DNA of 64,000 nucleotides from Entomortierella parvispora (GCA_963573315.1 OY752153.1:1488001-1552000); one strand, 5' to 3'; numbered from the stretch's first letter, positions 1-12,820 are shown. The notes: generated by a model not told the origin, from the sequence alone. Program-made: numbers and translations.

Positions 1-39
1 ATCCCTGCTCCTCCCCCCGCAAAGATCCCAGACTCAACT

Positions 40-1394
40 ATGAGGATACTGGCCTCTGTCCGAGATAAACTGAAGCTGGAAAGTCTTTCCAACTCTAGTT
101 CTTCGAATGATGACCCACGACATCAACTGAGCGGCAGCAAGAAAACCTCTGGATTTTTCAATTACAAGGCCCAGGTTCACCATTTTTTAAACCCTGACAA
201 GGAGGAATTGGACCCCGAATCAAAGCGTGCAAATGTCCGCAAGATTGCTCATTCCATCAATGCCTTCTTCCAAAAGTTCAAAAAATCGTCCGACTCGGAT
301 CTTAAAAACTCTTATCAGGAACAGCAGAACCGACCTTTGCCCGCTCTCCCCAACAGCGAGGAGAAGAACACAACAGGCGGACGAAAAGCCTCGACAGAGA
401 GCGTGGATTCCGTGACCAACAGTGTGCAGGCTATGTCGATAAAGTCCAACGACTCTCAGGATGAGTTCCCTAACCAGTGTCAAGGATTCAACACCAATGG
501 ACACCGATGCAAGCGCAAGGTGAAGTTGGATCGGCCTATTGCCAAGGGCGAGGTTTTGCTGTGTCATGACCATGAAGTCGATGAGGACGACGAAGTCGTT
601 GTTCACATTGAAGGGAAAGGAGGAGTCTTGCTTCAATGGCTTGATGTTGCTGGTAAGTGAATGTCATAGTTGTGATCAAGGTGAACGCTGGAAAATTAGG
701 AATTGACAATTGATTGTGTTGTATTTCATTACTACTTAGCTTGGGTCAACCCCAACCTGCCCGACTATGTCCAGAACAAGTTGCGAAAGGCCATGGAGCG
801 TCCCGTCTCTGATACAGACAAACCAGGTTACATCTATGCTTACCATCTTTTGGAAAGTAAGTCTTCTCTGGTGTCTCTTCTTCCCCTTGGTATTTTGATA
901 GCTGGCGAAGAAAAGAAAAACGCGGCTAATGTTCCTTTTTTTGCCATCCATCATACATAGCCCGCCAAACAGATACCCATACCCTCTTCAAAGTGGGTCG
1001 AACTGACAACGTGTTTCGGCGTATGAACGAGTGGTCAGACAAGTGTGGATCGCCTCCAAGACTAATTGAGGTCTTCCCCGAGCAAGGATCCCTTGCGCCC
1101 AAGGATGACAATGACCTTGCGGATTCTGCTTCGAGCGCAGCGGGTGATAACGAGATCACGGGTCTTCGCTGTCGGTACTCTCATCGTGTGGAGCGGCTGA
1201 TCCACATTGAACTGAAGCCTTTCCATGACAAGGATCATATCTGTGCATGCAAGACCAACCATCGTGAGTGGTTCAAGGTAGCTCATCAGCCTGGCTTGAC
1301 AGACTCTCAGCAGATGAAGCAAGCTTGGGAGCAGATCCGCAGGGTCATTGTCCATTGGATGTCGTACATGGAGAAGGTTTATGGACCCGGTTAA
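40..1394 (+). CDS. GIY-YIG (T5orf172/DUF1766) domain protein, Mug113-like
   Basis: Three exons, 40-652, 740-856 and 961-1394, joined by GTAAGT introns with codon phase kept, give 387 residues. Residues 1-150 are Ser/Lys-rich and probably disordered. A Cys-containing stretch (NQCQGFNTNGHRCKRKVK) follows. From about residue 230 comes the T5orf172 GIY-YIG module, with GYIYAYHL, then FKVGRTDNVFRRMNEW carrying the conserved Arg pair, then HRVERLIHIEL. Fungal relatives include the S. pombe meiotically up-regulated gene 113 product; GIY-YIG folds are nucleases, but the function of this family is not settled. The reading frame is open upstream of the ATG at 40 to the window edge, so the true start may lie outside the window. 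Confidence 0.8.
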
Positions 1395-1992
1395 TGTCTG
1401 GATCAACTTGAAGATAGTCCAGTGTGGACCTGAAGGATATTTATTGACAGATATGTGTTTCATAACCAAACGCTTTTTTGTAAAAAAAAAAAAAAAAAAA
1501 AAAAATTTATTCGTGATTAAATATCACACGACTTCCCATTGACACAAGGAATCAGAATAGCTGCCTCACCACAGTTTTTGTGCAGTTCCTGTAAAAAAGG
1601 GCATGTCAGTGCCTATTGCGCTTTGAAGGGTTCACGATAACGGTATCAAGGTAACAATGGTTTGCCAAAGAAAGCTGCCGTATTCTGCCTCTTTGGAGGC
1701 CTCGACTTTGTCCTGGATCTTAACCAGAGGTTCCTATTGTGGGGACGGCAACATGGTTAAATAATAGTCGAGGTCAAGCAGATCGTTAACCAGCCTTTGA
1801 GCAACAGCAAACGTACCACATATCCCGTCAACAGCCTGAGAGTTTGGCTACTAAAACACTTTCAGCTCTTCAATTGTCTGGAGCAAAGTGAACACCACTT
1901 TCGCAAAGGGCCCAAACACGAATATGTCGTCATATCCCTTCAAGTGCATTATGAGGCCGCGGTAACTACTGGCGTCCATAAACAAGAGATAT
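1395..1992. other. Non-coding stretch between gene 1 and the next gene
   Basis: It holds the 3' end of the GIY-YIG gene, a homopolymer A tract at 1482-1505, and the probable 3' region of the minus-strand gene ending at 1993. I see no further gene. Confidence 0.5.
1482..1505. repeat. Poly(A) tract, 24 bases
   Basis: An uninterrupted A run lies about 90 bases after the stop of the GIY-YIG gene. Confidence 0.95.
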
Positions 1993-3648
1993 TCATCGTC
2001 CTCCAGCCGGTGTGGAGTTGAAGATACGCAAGAGTTGCCTTGTTGATCCTAGTATTTCTTTTCCTGGCTTGCAGAGCATTCTGTCTCTATCACTGGTTGA
2101 AACTCGATGTCTTCCCGCTTCACATTCGGATCCATCTTTCATCCACAAAAGCCGATGGTCGTCTGTCTTATCGCTAATTTCTTTTTCTTGAAGAATCCGG
2201 ATCTCTTTTATCGCTTCCGATGTAAGATCTTTCCTGGAATTTGAACAAGCTTAACATTAATAATCGACGAATACCATGCGAAAACATTCTTCCATTAGTA
2301 TGTGTTACTCGCGGTTCAAAATGGAGTTTGCCCTTTTGCAATCAAAAAAATCTAGTACATGCTCCCATGTGCTCATCACGGCGAGCTTACAATCCTTGAA
2401 GGCTTTTGTTACAATCTCCTACATACTAAGTACTCAAAGACAGTTAGAAACATTGGAGTAAACCGAACGGGACGCAAGACAGGCACTTACAGGTGCTGAA
2501 CAACGTTCAAAATGATTTTGAGCGTTGGATCCAAAGGCGCTCTCATCTCGTTTGCAACGGCTTGGCATCCATGACCTTTTTCTTGCAGACCGGAAATATC
2601 TTCATTACACAACGTCGCCTTCATAGCTGCCACGCATTCATTAACACCTGAAGAGGGGCGCGGCCGTGGAGCTGAAGCGTCCACGGTACCGATCAGTCGT
2701 CTGCCGTACTTGTCCTGTGCAGAGGAGTCTCGTAAATTCAATTTCTAATCAAACTGAGAAGCAACTCCTATTCGTTCAGAACGACATCGTTGACGTGTTG
2801 CAAGTGAAAGAGAGGGGTATCAGAGCGCTCATCACGCAACATCTCATGAAGTCGTTTCAGTAATGATTGCCAAGGCCAGGGAAAATATGGAGGTTTTGTG
2901 TAAAGTCCTGGTCTGCTGTTCGTCAGCGCCTTCCCTTTATTCTTTTGTTGGTCTGTGACCGTAGTCTATGGGATTGGTACTTTTTTTTTTTTTTTTTTTT
3001 TTTTTTCATTCAAGGAACCCTAAAAAACCCAGTTATTGTTTGCAATGGTTATGTTCACCTGTAGCTGAAGCCTTTTTTTCCGAGAAGCTTTTGGCGATAT
3101 CATTCTGAGCGTCGATGATCATAGCCGCTGCTACGGCAACCGCATTGGTCTCGCACTTGTCCTTCAGGGAAGTCAACACAAAAAAAAAAGTTTGAAAAAT
3201 GAGTGAATAAAACATGCTGATTTCTAACAAACCCACCTGCCGCCCCACAGTTTTTACCTGTGCGCTCCGTCTGGCTCTCTCATGCAGCTGCTCGATTCCA
3301 CGGTGGAAATCGGTCAACTATTGTTTGACAAAGGATCACAGCGAATGGTTAGTTGATAGGTGGAAAAAACATGGCATCGACGATCAACTTACGGTTGTTG
3401 TGGCCAAGAGGCCCTCGGCAATCTTCTTTTTATCCTCTGCTCCAAACCGAATAATGATATTTAAACATTCTCGGTACGCTTTAAAATGAGAAGTGGCGCT
3501 GCCCTTTTTATGAGTCACGATGAAGAGACCAACGTCCCCCCATTGAGATTCATTCTGACGAAATTGAGCAGGCAGACGGTCTATCTAGGACAGGAGAAAA
3601 AAGAAATACCTTGGCGTCAGTGAGTAAGAGACAAGTGAACCACAACAG
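1993..3648 (-). CDS. Unrecognised multi-exon gene
   Basis: I do not recognise the product. Minus-strand coding segments join with consistent phase: 3648-3610, 3584-3393, 3317-3258, 3161-3059, then one starting at 2907, one ending at 2491, and 2233-1993. The translated text is non-repetitive and charged (for example TDFHRGIEQLHERARRSAQ and LTSEAIKEIRILQEKE). The intron 3058-2908 contains a 26-base T run (plus-strand T). The junction around 2800-2720 is unresolved: an in-frame TAG follows the segment ending NDVVLNE unless a weak donor (GTCGTT) about 10 bases earlier is used, so the gene may be decayed. Upstream exons probably lie at 3649-4373. A signalling-type ATPase or kinase fusion is possible but unsupported. 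Confidence 0.42.
2981..3006. repeat. Poly(T) tract, 26 bases
   Basis: An uninterrupted T run on the plus strand, inside a predicted intron of the minus-strand gene 1993-3648. Confidence 0.95.
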
Positions 3649-4613
3649 CTACAACAACGAGTACGGAAACAGTTGTCGACTCTTGGTGTTCTCTAGTTGC
3701 CGTGTTGCAATCCATGAGCAGGCCAAGTCGCCGTTGACTGCATTGCTGCGGCCCCAGCGACATCAGTTGCCATCGAGTGGGTTCGGACTTTTCACCAATC
3801 TCGCAAACCAAGCAGGAGAAGAGTTTTTCAGGAATCGAAAAATGAACGCGGAGGCCCATGTACCGCCCTAGTCCTTGTCCGCACCTTGCTCTTTCGAACG
3901 CGACGCGTCAAGGACACCAGTTCCCATCGAGTGGGTTCGGGCTTGGTCACTTCTCCCCATGTGTTGGTCTGCAGCGTCGCATTGTTTTCACGCGAAATAC
4001 CAGTCTTGTTGAAATAAAGGCACTCGACTTGAGGTGTACACTGTTCTTGTTTTTGTCCTCGGATGAGATGGGAGAAGGAGGGAAAGATGTATTCAACAAA
4101 TGGACAATCACCCCCAATCACATGCTTTATGGTGTTCCAGGTGGCTTGGAGCCCTTTATTTCCTTGCTGGATTGGATGGATATACACATACACAGCACTC
4201 GACATGCAGTCGAGACATGTTGATCTCGATGGTTCATTCGGTTGTCCTTGAGCTGCAGCAGCAGTGAAGGACGGTACTGAGAAAAAGACAAGTTCGTGGA
4301 GGCTGCCGAGGGACTTCCTGTCGTTTCTTTTGAGCGTGTCGATCTGAGAGCTTGACCGGAGCTCTGTCGTCAAAATTCAGCTGGAAGTAAGGTGAGATGG
4401 GAAAGCAACCCCCAAGGCAATCCCTTGAGAAAATTGTGGAGAACTCGATTTCTCCTGCAAGTAAGTATTGTTACAATAATAGTCTTAACAGATCGCATTT
4501 GGTTTTCTCAGGTGGTTTTTATTACAGTGAAAACAAATAGATAGGGGTATTGCAGGAGTTGGTCCATTCAGTAAGAGTACAAATGAGTAGGTGATGAAGA
4601 CAGGGTCGATTAT
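3649..4613 (-). other. Probable upstream exons of the unrecognised gene; otherwise nothing clear
   Basis: A 182-codon minus-strand open frame (4373-3828) and an 81-codon one (3859-3617) share a motif, EPTRWELVSL versus EPTRWQLMSL, encoded by a 30-bp near-direct repeat at 3761-3790 and 3915-3944 with 3 mismatches. They may be N-terminal exons of gene 1993-3648, but I could not fix the splice joins. The rest, up to the hexose transporter stop at 4614, looks like untranslated or intergenic DNA. Confidence 0.3.
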
Positions 4614-6241
4614 TTAGTTGACCTCGGTCTTCTCGCCAACCTTTTGCTCCTCCATCTTCACCTCCTCGACATCCCTGTTCATTCTGGACTCGGAGGGAGG
4701 GAGCGAGCGAGTCTTCCAGGCAGGGGTATCCGAGTTGAAAACGTCCTCCATCTCCTCGAGGGTACGGCCATTGGTCTCGGGGAACATGAGGAAGACGTGG
4801 ATGGTCATGGCGACACAGAAAGCACCAAAGATATAGTAAGTCTTGTACTGGATCGATTGCAACAGTGGGGGGACAGCGTAAGCCAAAATAAAGTTGAAGG
4901 CCCAGTTGGAGGCAGTCGACAGGGACACGGCCTTGGAACGGATACGGAGAGGGTAGATCTCAGCAGGGTAGGTCCAGGAGACAGGACCCCAGGAGATGGC
5001 AAAGGAACAGACAAAGAGGTAGGAGCAGGCAATGACGGCATGGGAGGCAGAGGGGTTGTTCTGGATAGCCCAGGTGGTGGTGGCGTTACCGGGGAGATTA
5101 GCAGGCTCACCATAGTGACCCATAAGACCACCGACCAAGAACAACCAGAGGGCCATAAACATGGATCCGATAATCAGAACAGGGCGACGACCCCAACGAT
5201 CAATGAAGAGAATGGCGGGGATGGTCATGAGGACGTTGAGGACATACTGGATCGAGGAGGCCTGCAAGTTGGCGTTACCAGTGTAACCGGCTCCCTGGAA
5301 GATGAAGATAATGTAGTACATGGCAACGTTCATTCCAGTCAACTGGGACCAGGACTGAAGGGTCATTCCGAGGAAAACCTTGCGCAAGTTGGGCTTCTGG
5401 AACAACTCGAGGTAAGAGCGAGCAGCCTGGGTGCGATCGAAGCGAATGACTTCCTGAATCTCCTTGTACTCGGCCTGGACAGCGGGGTCGTTCTTGTCAC
5501 CACCGGCACGCAAGTTGGCCAAGACCTCCAAAGCCTCATCCCAACGATCCTGATCAGCCAACCAACGAGGGGAGAAGGGGAAGAGCGAGATACCGGCAAG
5601 AAGGATGATACCGGGGACGACCTGGATAGCCCAAGGAACACGGAAAGCGGCGTTGGAGTTGATGTAGGAGCAACCGTACTGGATGAAATACTGGATCAAG
5701 ATACCCCAGGTAATAGCCCACTGCTGCATCGAAACAATACGACCGCGGATCTCCTTGGGGGCAATCTCGGACTGGTAAACAGGGACAATCATGGAGGCCA
5801 AACCGACAGCGACACCGTTGATGATACGACCGACAATGAGCATGCCGACACTAACCGAAGCAGCCTGAATGATGGAGCCAACAATCCAGATGCAAGCTGC
5901 AAGCATGATGGTTCTCTTTCTGGAAATCTTGTCTCCAAGAGGACCGGCCAAGAGAGCGCCAAAGAAGGAACCGGCGGGCATGGAAGCAACAATACCACCC
6001 TGGAGGGACGAGGAAGGGTGACCAAAGTAGTTCTGGTACTGATCCGTACCGACGGCTCCGGACATGGATGAGATGTCGAAACCGAAGAGCATGCTAATAT
6101 GAAGAATGAGAAGTTGATTGAGTCCATGATTCTAAGAAAAACAGTTTGGTAGTCTGATAGTCTTGATGCTTACCCTCCAATGGTGGCGAACATGCCCAAG
6201 AAGTAGACGTTACTGAGAAGCTTGTACTTTGCAGAGGCCAT
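4614..6241 (-). CDS. MFS sugar porter (hexose/glucose transporter type)
   Basis: Two exons, 6241-6174 and 6093-4614, give 515 residues, the usual size of fungal hexose transporters with 12 membrane helices. Family signatures appear in order: FATIGGMLFGFD in helix 1, PLGDKISRKRT in the loop between helices 2 and 3, VPVYQSEIAPKEIRGR in the helix 4 region, PFSPRWL after helix 6, QSWSQLTGMNVAMYY in helix 7, DRWGRRP after helix 8, and the C-terminal PETNGRTLEEME. The first 23 residues come from the upstream exon, which supplies the start of helix 1, so the internal ATG at 6092 is not the true start. Codon use is strongly biased, consistent with high expression. Expected role: proton-coupled or facilitated hexose uptake at the plasma membrane. 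The exact substrate cannot be read from the sequence. Confidence 0.93.
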
Positions 6242-7187
6242 TTTTGATGAGGGGTGTGGGGGGAGAAAAATTATAAAGTTACAAGGGATAGTACAATGTG
6301 GGGAGGGGGTAAATAAAGATGAAGGTCGAGGAGGAGGCGAAGAAGAGGAAGGTGGGGGAGGAGTGGCTGCTAGACTGAACAGTGGAGAACATGACTAGAG
6401 GGTCAGGGGATGGGTACTCTTTTATAGGGAAAACGGCGAACGGAGCTAGCTGTCGTTGAAAGGTGTGGGGGATGGACAGGAGATTTGCCGCCTAATTTGG
6501 GGTTTAGCGGGACATGCGCACATGGGCGGGTTTCGGTGTATGGACACTGTGGCACTGTGGAGGTGAACTCAATGCATGGAAGAAAAGGATACTAGTGATA
6601 GTTGAACACCAGAAGAGTCGTGCCCAATCGTGGAGAAAGATAGTGCAATTGTCCAAACCTTGAGTCCGGGAAAAGTGCTTAGGGCACTGAACTACGATCG
6701 CGCTCTTGCCATTGGGTGGCCCGGCGACTCTGGCGAGTGGAGAAGGAGTGGAGAAGTGGAGACAATTGAATAAAAATGAATAAAAGCTGGATATATCCGG
6801 CAGTGCGAATGAACGACGACCAAGGTAACAGGGCCAAACGGTGTAAAAACAGTAAAAGAAGCGAACAAAATGTAGAGAGAAACGCGTTTCCTTATCCTTA
6901 TCACTGGCGCTTTTTTGTTTACATGTACTCTTTCCATCTACGCGTTACCCTCTCCCTATTGTAAACTGTGTGCATGGACTCTATTGTTTTGTATGCTGTT
7001 GTGTTCGTTAGCGTCCTGGTGGTAAATCCTTTCCCCCTTGGGGCATCATTGGTGAATTCGACACATAGACAGCACCGATAAGAAGGAGGCACAAAGGCAA
7101 CACAGAGTCTTCATTGAACGAAAAAATTCGCCTTCATTCTTTTCAAGAGGCTATGGAGAACAGAAAAGACTGAGCACAGAATCACAT
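6242..7187. other. Intergenic region with the transporter promoter
   Basis: G-rich leader and promoter DNA of the sugar transporter lies up to about 6500. From there to the repeat at 7188 I see no gene. Confidence 0.6.
6421..6426 (-). promoter_or_regulatory. TATA box of the sugar transporter
   Basis: The minus strand reads CTATAAAAG about 180 bases upstream of the ATG at 6241. The spacing fits a TATA promoter with a long 5' leader. Confidence 0.55.
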
Positions 7188-7338
7188 GCATCACCATTGC
7201 TCCTTCCATTCAGAACCTAGAGTCAGGGAACTTGACTCCGTCATCCTCCACGATGGGGCCTATGCAACAAAGCTCGAGGGAAGACAATTGGCCCGGCTCC
7301 CATGAAGTTATCATCCACCAAAGATAAATAAAAATGAC
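7188..7338 (+). repeat. Left copy of a ~150-bp diverged direct repeat
   Basis: It starts with ATGCATCACCATTGCTCC and ends near CCAAAGATAAATA, and aligns along its length to 15210-15365 in the same orientation with scattered substitutions. It abuts the left end of mobile element A. I do not recognise the repeat family. Confidence 0.7.
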
Positions 7339-7480
7339 CTATTATTGTGACTTTCAAAAGGAAATAACCCAAGAAAATTTAGTTAATATGGAGCTCAATG
7401 AGAATTTGACAGGAGAATGAGCAAATTTGACCTGAGAGTACTTACATATGTTGAGCGAATGCTCAATTCCAAAATCTTGG
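7339..7480 (-). ncRNA. Candidate guide-RNA scaffold (omega/fRNA-like) at the 3' end of Fanzor copy A
   Basis: The sequence spanning the last codons, the stop and about 55 bases of 3' non-coding DNA is conserved with copy B (54860-54995), including the non-coding words ATTTAGTTAATAT and TATTGTGACTTTCAA. TnpB and Fanzor guide RNAs are transcribed from this position, with the guide read from DNA just outside the element end. Here the next bases on the minus strand would be GTCATTTTTATTTATC. Transcription and function are inference. Confidence 0.35.
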
Positions 7481-10400
7481 CATCGACCTGCGGTGCAAGA
7501 GGAAAAGTTGAGGTTCCAGTCGAGATGGATCTGGTGTTTGAAGAAGGTTCCCACGCAGGGCACCGTGGATCGAATGGCAGCAGGGTCTTGTGATCGGAAG
7601 AGGTGAGGCATACGTATCCAGCCAATGCAATGTTCACCGCTGCATTGGTGTCTCGCCCGCGATCAGCATATCCAACCTTGAAGGAAGGGCAGTCTGGGTT
7701 TGTACATTGAATTGCTCCATGTACTCGCACTAACCTCATGACTCCGTTCTTGTTGCGCCTTGCCCGTACGAGTCTTATTTGCGAAAAGCAAAAGGGGCAA
7801 AGCTGGGAGCTTTTGTGCTCATTGGTTTTGAGGACCGGCGTATAGCGCAGGTGTCTCTCAGGAATTTTGTTCCCTCCCATTTTTGAATGACCTTTGAGAC
7901 GTGAACCCACTCCGGAACCTGCGGCACCGTGAAGCATTAATGGCACGACGATGGGACTCGCCCTTGGACATTGGTTCACATGCTTCAAGACGAGGCGTCG
8001 CCCACGAGGGGCACTCGGATCGACGACAAACTCTGGACGGTGGTGTGTCCTGCAGTCTGTGCAATATCCGGTTGATGGATAGGACGGCTCTCCTGAGGTT
8101 TGCAATGAATTACTGTCTACTGAGTCGAGTTTGAAAGACGAATGCGAATAAGTACTGTAAATAGAGCACACCTGCTGCAGTAAAATCAATACAGACAGCA
8201 GTGCTTGACTTACCATTCACCACTCTCTTAAATGCGTCTCGCTCCGCGGCTGCAACTTTGTCATAGGTATTCCTCAGTTGGAGTTCAGTACGGCGTCGTA
8301 GGTTCTTCATCCTTCTGGATTTCTCAAAAGATCGGAGTGTTGTGCGACAGTTGCGACGTGTTTCTTGGGCCTGCTCAATGGCATGCGAAGAGTTTGCTCG
8401 CCGGATTGAGTTATCCGCAAGATCAGCGTGTGCCTTGCGTAACTCAGCATTAGCTGCAATGCGCTTCTTTCTGACTCGCGATTGCTTCACAAGGCCTGCA
8501 TGGTGGCGTATGTGCTTAACAGTGACCTGGTGCGGATCTGCGAACCGTATCTGGTCAATTGACTGCACCCCTTCTTCCGGATCTTGCTCCGATTCTGCCC
8601 CCTCGTTCGAAAGTATCTCGAAACGATTTCGAAGCTCGATCAGTTTGTTTTCAGTTATCGGGACCGTGCTGAATAACACATGGGCGCCTGGATCCGTCCC
8701 ACCTGGGACTAAAACAATCCTTCTGTTCCTTTGATCCGCGTTGTTGGTCTCAATATCCTTGACGAGACTGTCGATGCTGGTTGATTCAACAGAGTCTAAG
8801 CATCCCCGGCGAAGGAGAGAGGGTGTCGAAGAGAATTTGGATGTGACCGACTCGCTCAGCTCCCCGTTCGCCTCCTTTTCCGTCTTTGGCTTTGATTCGG
8901 ACGAAACATACTTGTCAAGGTCATACTTTTTTTGCCGCAACCCCTTGATCTGGTTTCGCATAGGAAGCGTTTTACGCCGAAGTCTGTGAACGCTCGAGCG
9001 TAGAGTATGCAGATCTCTGAATGCTATGTCGATTTCCTCGCCCAGACATTCCTTTCGATTAACGTCATTCTCTTTGCGCTTCTCAGTTTTTAGCCGTCGC
9101 AAATCTGCATTCACGCTTTTCATCCGGATCTCTTCCAGCCCCAGCTGCCGGTTTAGTGCTTTTATCTCCTCGTCGAGCTCCGTTATACGCACATCATGAT
9201 CTGCGGCACTTGCTTTGGCATCCGCCTTGGATAGTTTCGATTCATGGAGAACAATTTGGCGCTGTTCTGCATCCGTAGGCTCCCTTGAACGGCCTTTGCC
9301 AAGCTTCTTTCGTTTCTCCTTGATCATGTTGCGTGGAGCGTTCGGTCGGGCCTCGTACCCCATAATTCTTACGGTGTGCTCGTCAACGAAGACAAGCCTA
9401 TTGAAATGGGTCAATATGTTAGATTCTGCGTCAGTCAAAAAAAAAAAAAAAAGTCATAAACATGTTGTTACCTGTCTCCGAAGCGCAGACCAAATTTGGC
9501 GCAAGTTGCATGGATCACCTGCATGTCGAAGAACGCCGAGAAAATGGTAGGGGTGTTCCCTGGCGCATGTTTTTGATCTGAAACCAGTAGGCCGGTTGAG
9601 TCGAAGATGTCGAAATGGTGTGGATCCAAGGCGCACAGAGATTCACTTATCCCTATGGAATTCAGTGGCAGAGGGAGGAGCTTTCCGGCTGACGAGACAG
9701 GGGATAGCTGTCTGGAAAATTCGCTGAACCCCATGGCGATCAAGAGATGATTTGCCAGATACGCGAAAGGGCCAGTAGCGAGAACATGATGAGGAATGGA
9801 GCCAGAGGCATCCTTCTTTGGGGCAAACGGACGCAACGCATTGACGATGTGAACCGCCACCTGAATTTCGTTGTCCTTGAAACTCTGGCCAGAGAACAAA
9901 TGGTTGCGAATCTCTGCTTCACTGATAAGGTCTGGCAACGAAGCCATATCGATGAGCTTGCAAATTAAAGCCTCGATGCCTTTGAGGTATTTTGACTTGG
10001 GTTCTTTTTTACGAGCGGCCGCTATAGACAAAAAAAACCTGTGTCAATGTTTTTTCTCTAATCTCTTATAGAAGCGATATGTAGAACCATTGAAGTTACC
10101 TTTTTCAGTTGACTCGATGGCCTGGCCCAGTGTCGCAATACCCATTTCTGCCTCCACTGCCTCTTCAAAGCCATCAGCGTCATCTGCTTCCCAAATGTCC
10201 GCATCATCGTCATCATCCTCATCGATATCCATGTAGGCCTCATCCTCGTACTCATCATCTACAGCTGCAAAGAACGATAATAGGGGTGCCACGTTCTCTG
10301 CCGGATTGAGCAATCCTATCAGTGTCTGGATGCGTGTAAGACGTGGACAACCTCCAGTCTGTGGATCAGATAGAAAGAGAGTAGCTCCCGACCATCGCCT

Positions 10401-12646
10401 GTCGCAGGTGCCGATGGTACTATCCAGTTGATTGATCAGAGATGTAGTTCTCTGCCAGGATCGCTTTTGTCGTTTTCTCGCCTTGCCTTGCTTAGCAGCG
10501 ATCCTTTCTCGTCTCTCCTTGGCTTTTTTTTTCTTGAACTGCCGGTACCACTCCTCACTGAGAGGTCGCAAAAAGACCCGGACAAGACAGCGGACGACTG
10601 CTCTCTTCAGATCGTAGTATATTGATCCGTTCCAGATGTTGTGGATGTTGGTAGCCATAGCACGGAGCATCTCATTTCTGGTTTGAGACATTCCTCGAGG
10701 GCACTTGATGTTGTCGGTTGTATACGTCGTCTGTTGAATACAGTGAGCTAACTTGTCCCATTTTGGATGCTTTCCGTATCCACTCCCGCCTTGACTGTCT
10801 GCACCTCCGTCGCCAGCGAGTCTTGGTTTTTTTGGCGGGGGCTCAGAGCTCGATGAAGAAGGGCTGAGCTTTGCTGCTAGGTACTCTAGACAACTCTGAT
10901 TGAATAGGTTGTGAAGATCAGAGTCGGTTTTGATAGTCTCTTCGATAAAGACCGTGGTGCCCTTCGCAACTTTGAGGATACGATCATTTTTGATCCGAGC
11001 GTCGCGGATTTCAAAATCTGTAGGAAGAATGTCAGAAATGTCGACCTCTTCTGCTGTCCCGTGCAGCAAACCACGAAACACCTATCATATAGTGGATGAT
11101 ATGTCAGTGAGTGCTGGAAGCAAAAGCATGTGTAGATTGTCTCATCGACAAAAGGTATGTCTTACCTCCATGTGCACCTTCAAAACTGCCACTTGGATTT
11201 CATCCATGTGGTCTGACATACTCGTTTGTTTCTCCTCGAGGATCCCGTGGATCCTTGTTATGTTGTCCTTACAAAAATCTTTACGGAGGACCCTGTGCAA
11301 AGGAGCATCGCACATCCTGATTTCTTGGGTCTTGGATATATCATTGACCTGAGAGGGAATCTCTTGGGCATGGGACTGACTAGAGACAGGTTCAAGCTCG
11401 AGTTTCTTGTCCTTATTCTCAACTGAATGATCCCAAAACAGGCAGCCGTTTTCCTTCACAAAGTTGCGATATGCCGTGTGTGTCTGTTCCACGCTCATAC
11501 GATGCGTAAAGTCATTATTTGATATACGACCTTTTCCCACTCCAAGGGATGTTTCCAGAGTTGATATGGCGTCCTGCATGAGCCCTCTTGGTAGCCGCTG
11601 GAGTTTACACTCGGCATCGATGAAGTCGACGTTTTCCTTCTCCAAGGCGGCACGGATATCCACCGGATCTTTTTTCTTTCCCTTTGTTTTGCTGATGACC
11701 TTGTTCACGGCGACGTTGATTCTCTTTATCAAGGTCGTTTTACTATGTATAATATGTCCAAAGGTTAATACTAGAATTATTACCATAGCTTTGGGTAAAC
11801 CGGAAAACGTACCAACTGGAAAGAAAACTCTCTTCGGCTTCCAAGACGCTGAACTCGATAATCTCGCGAGATATTGATCGTTTTGCCTCTCGATATGTGG
11901 CCCTTTCTGCTATCGGGATTACAGGAGGGAGTCGAACGGAGGGCATACGGAAATCTCGATTGGGACTTGTTACTGAACAAGTCAACGCGGTGTGGGTATT
12001 GACTCCCTGAAACGAATCAGCGATATGGGCAAGGACAACCAGCGCTTTCGGCTCGCTAAGAGGCTCGAACACAAGTTTCTTGCAGCGAGTCGATACAACA
12101 ACAATTTTGATCTGTGCAGCTTGAGAGATCCTTCTCAACAGCAGCCGGGATGGAGGGAGAGTGACAGGGCCGCCGGGAGTCTGAATTCGGAAGGCTGATA
12201 GCGATGTTCGGGACATGATGCCTGCAACGAGTGTAGAAAGGGAGCTCGAGCATGTACTTACGACCAGACCGTATCGATGGTGGAGAACATCCAAAGTCTG
12301 TCGGACATTTTGGTTAAGCGGCAGTCCATCGTCCGCACCCTGTATCATGTAGTCAACGCGTAGCTGAAGCTCGTCATCCTGTTCAGCTAAAAGTCGTGCG
12401 TTTGCCTCGGCAAGAAATTCGGCATCATCGATGAATGAAACAGAAAACTATCGGGGGAAAGAGCATGAATAAGAGTAAGGGTATGGAAACCATACCAACA
12501 GCATCAACGCCACTGGAAACTGGAATTCGAAGTCATACCTCTGTGGATACCGTGATGTCGCGTCCAAAGTCAATGTCCTGAATCTCCATGTTGGTGGCAA
12601 GAGTCTCATTGATGTCTTCCAGGACATCAGCATCGGTGTCATCCAT
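7395..12646 (-). CDS. Fanzor (eukaryotic TnpB/OrfB-like RNA-guided nuclease) copy A, intact
   Basis: Seven exons with phase-consistent GT-AG introns: 12646-12539, 12447-11813, 11742-11166, 11081-10100, 10021-9472, 9397-8214 and 8119-7395, giving 1,586 residues. The RuvC-I Asp is in VPGGTDPG (about residue 1186). The RuvC-II Glu is in NEHKSS (about 1446). The zinc ribbon is CPFC plus CTNPDC. The RuvC-III Asp is in DRGRDTNAAVNI (about 1502). GSGVGSRLKG precedes the ribbon, as in OrfB-like proteins. A charged, probably coiled-coil segment lies around residues 1000-1110. Residues 1 to about 750 have no family I recognise, but include a basic stretch (KKKKAKERRERIAAK) and an acidic patch (DIDEDDDDDADIWEADD). 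The start ATG at 12646 is chosen because the exon lines up with the short first exon of copy B; an in-frame non-ATG extension upstream is unlikely. All catalytic residues are present. Confidence 0.85.
9437..9452. repeat. Poly(A) tract, 16 bases
   Basis: It lies inside the intron between exons 5 and 6 of Fanzor copy A. The corresponding intron of copy B has no such run. Confidence 0.9.
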
Positions 12647-12820
12647 GATGCTGTCAGTAGGGAATGAAGACAAGACGAGTTCTTTTGGTGATTGGAGAGG
12701 CGGTAGAGACAAGGCAAAGGGCAATGGCGGAGGAGCAGGGAAAAGCAAAGAGCGAGCGACGCGTCTGCAGGCACGGATGGTGTTAAGGGGTCATTACGTG
12801 TCCATGAAAGTACCATGAGC

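Noticed and set aside
4644-6071. 475-codon plus-strand open frame
   Set aside because: It is the antisense of the sugar transporter. The transporter frame has every family motif, and the antisense text (Gly/Asp/Thr-rich) is a shadow of its biased codons.
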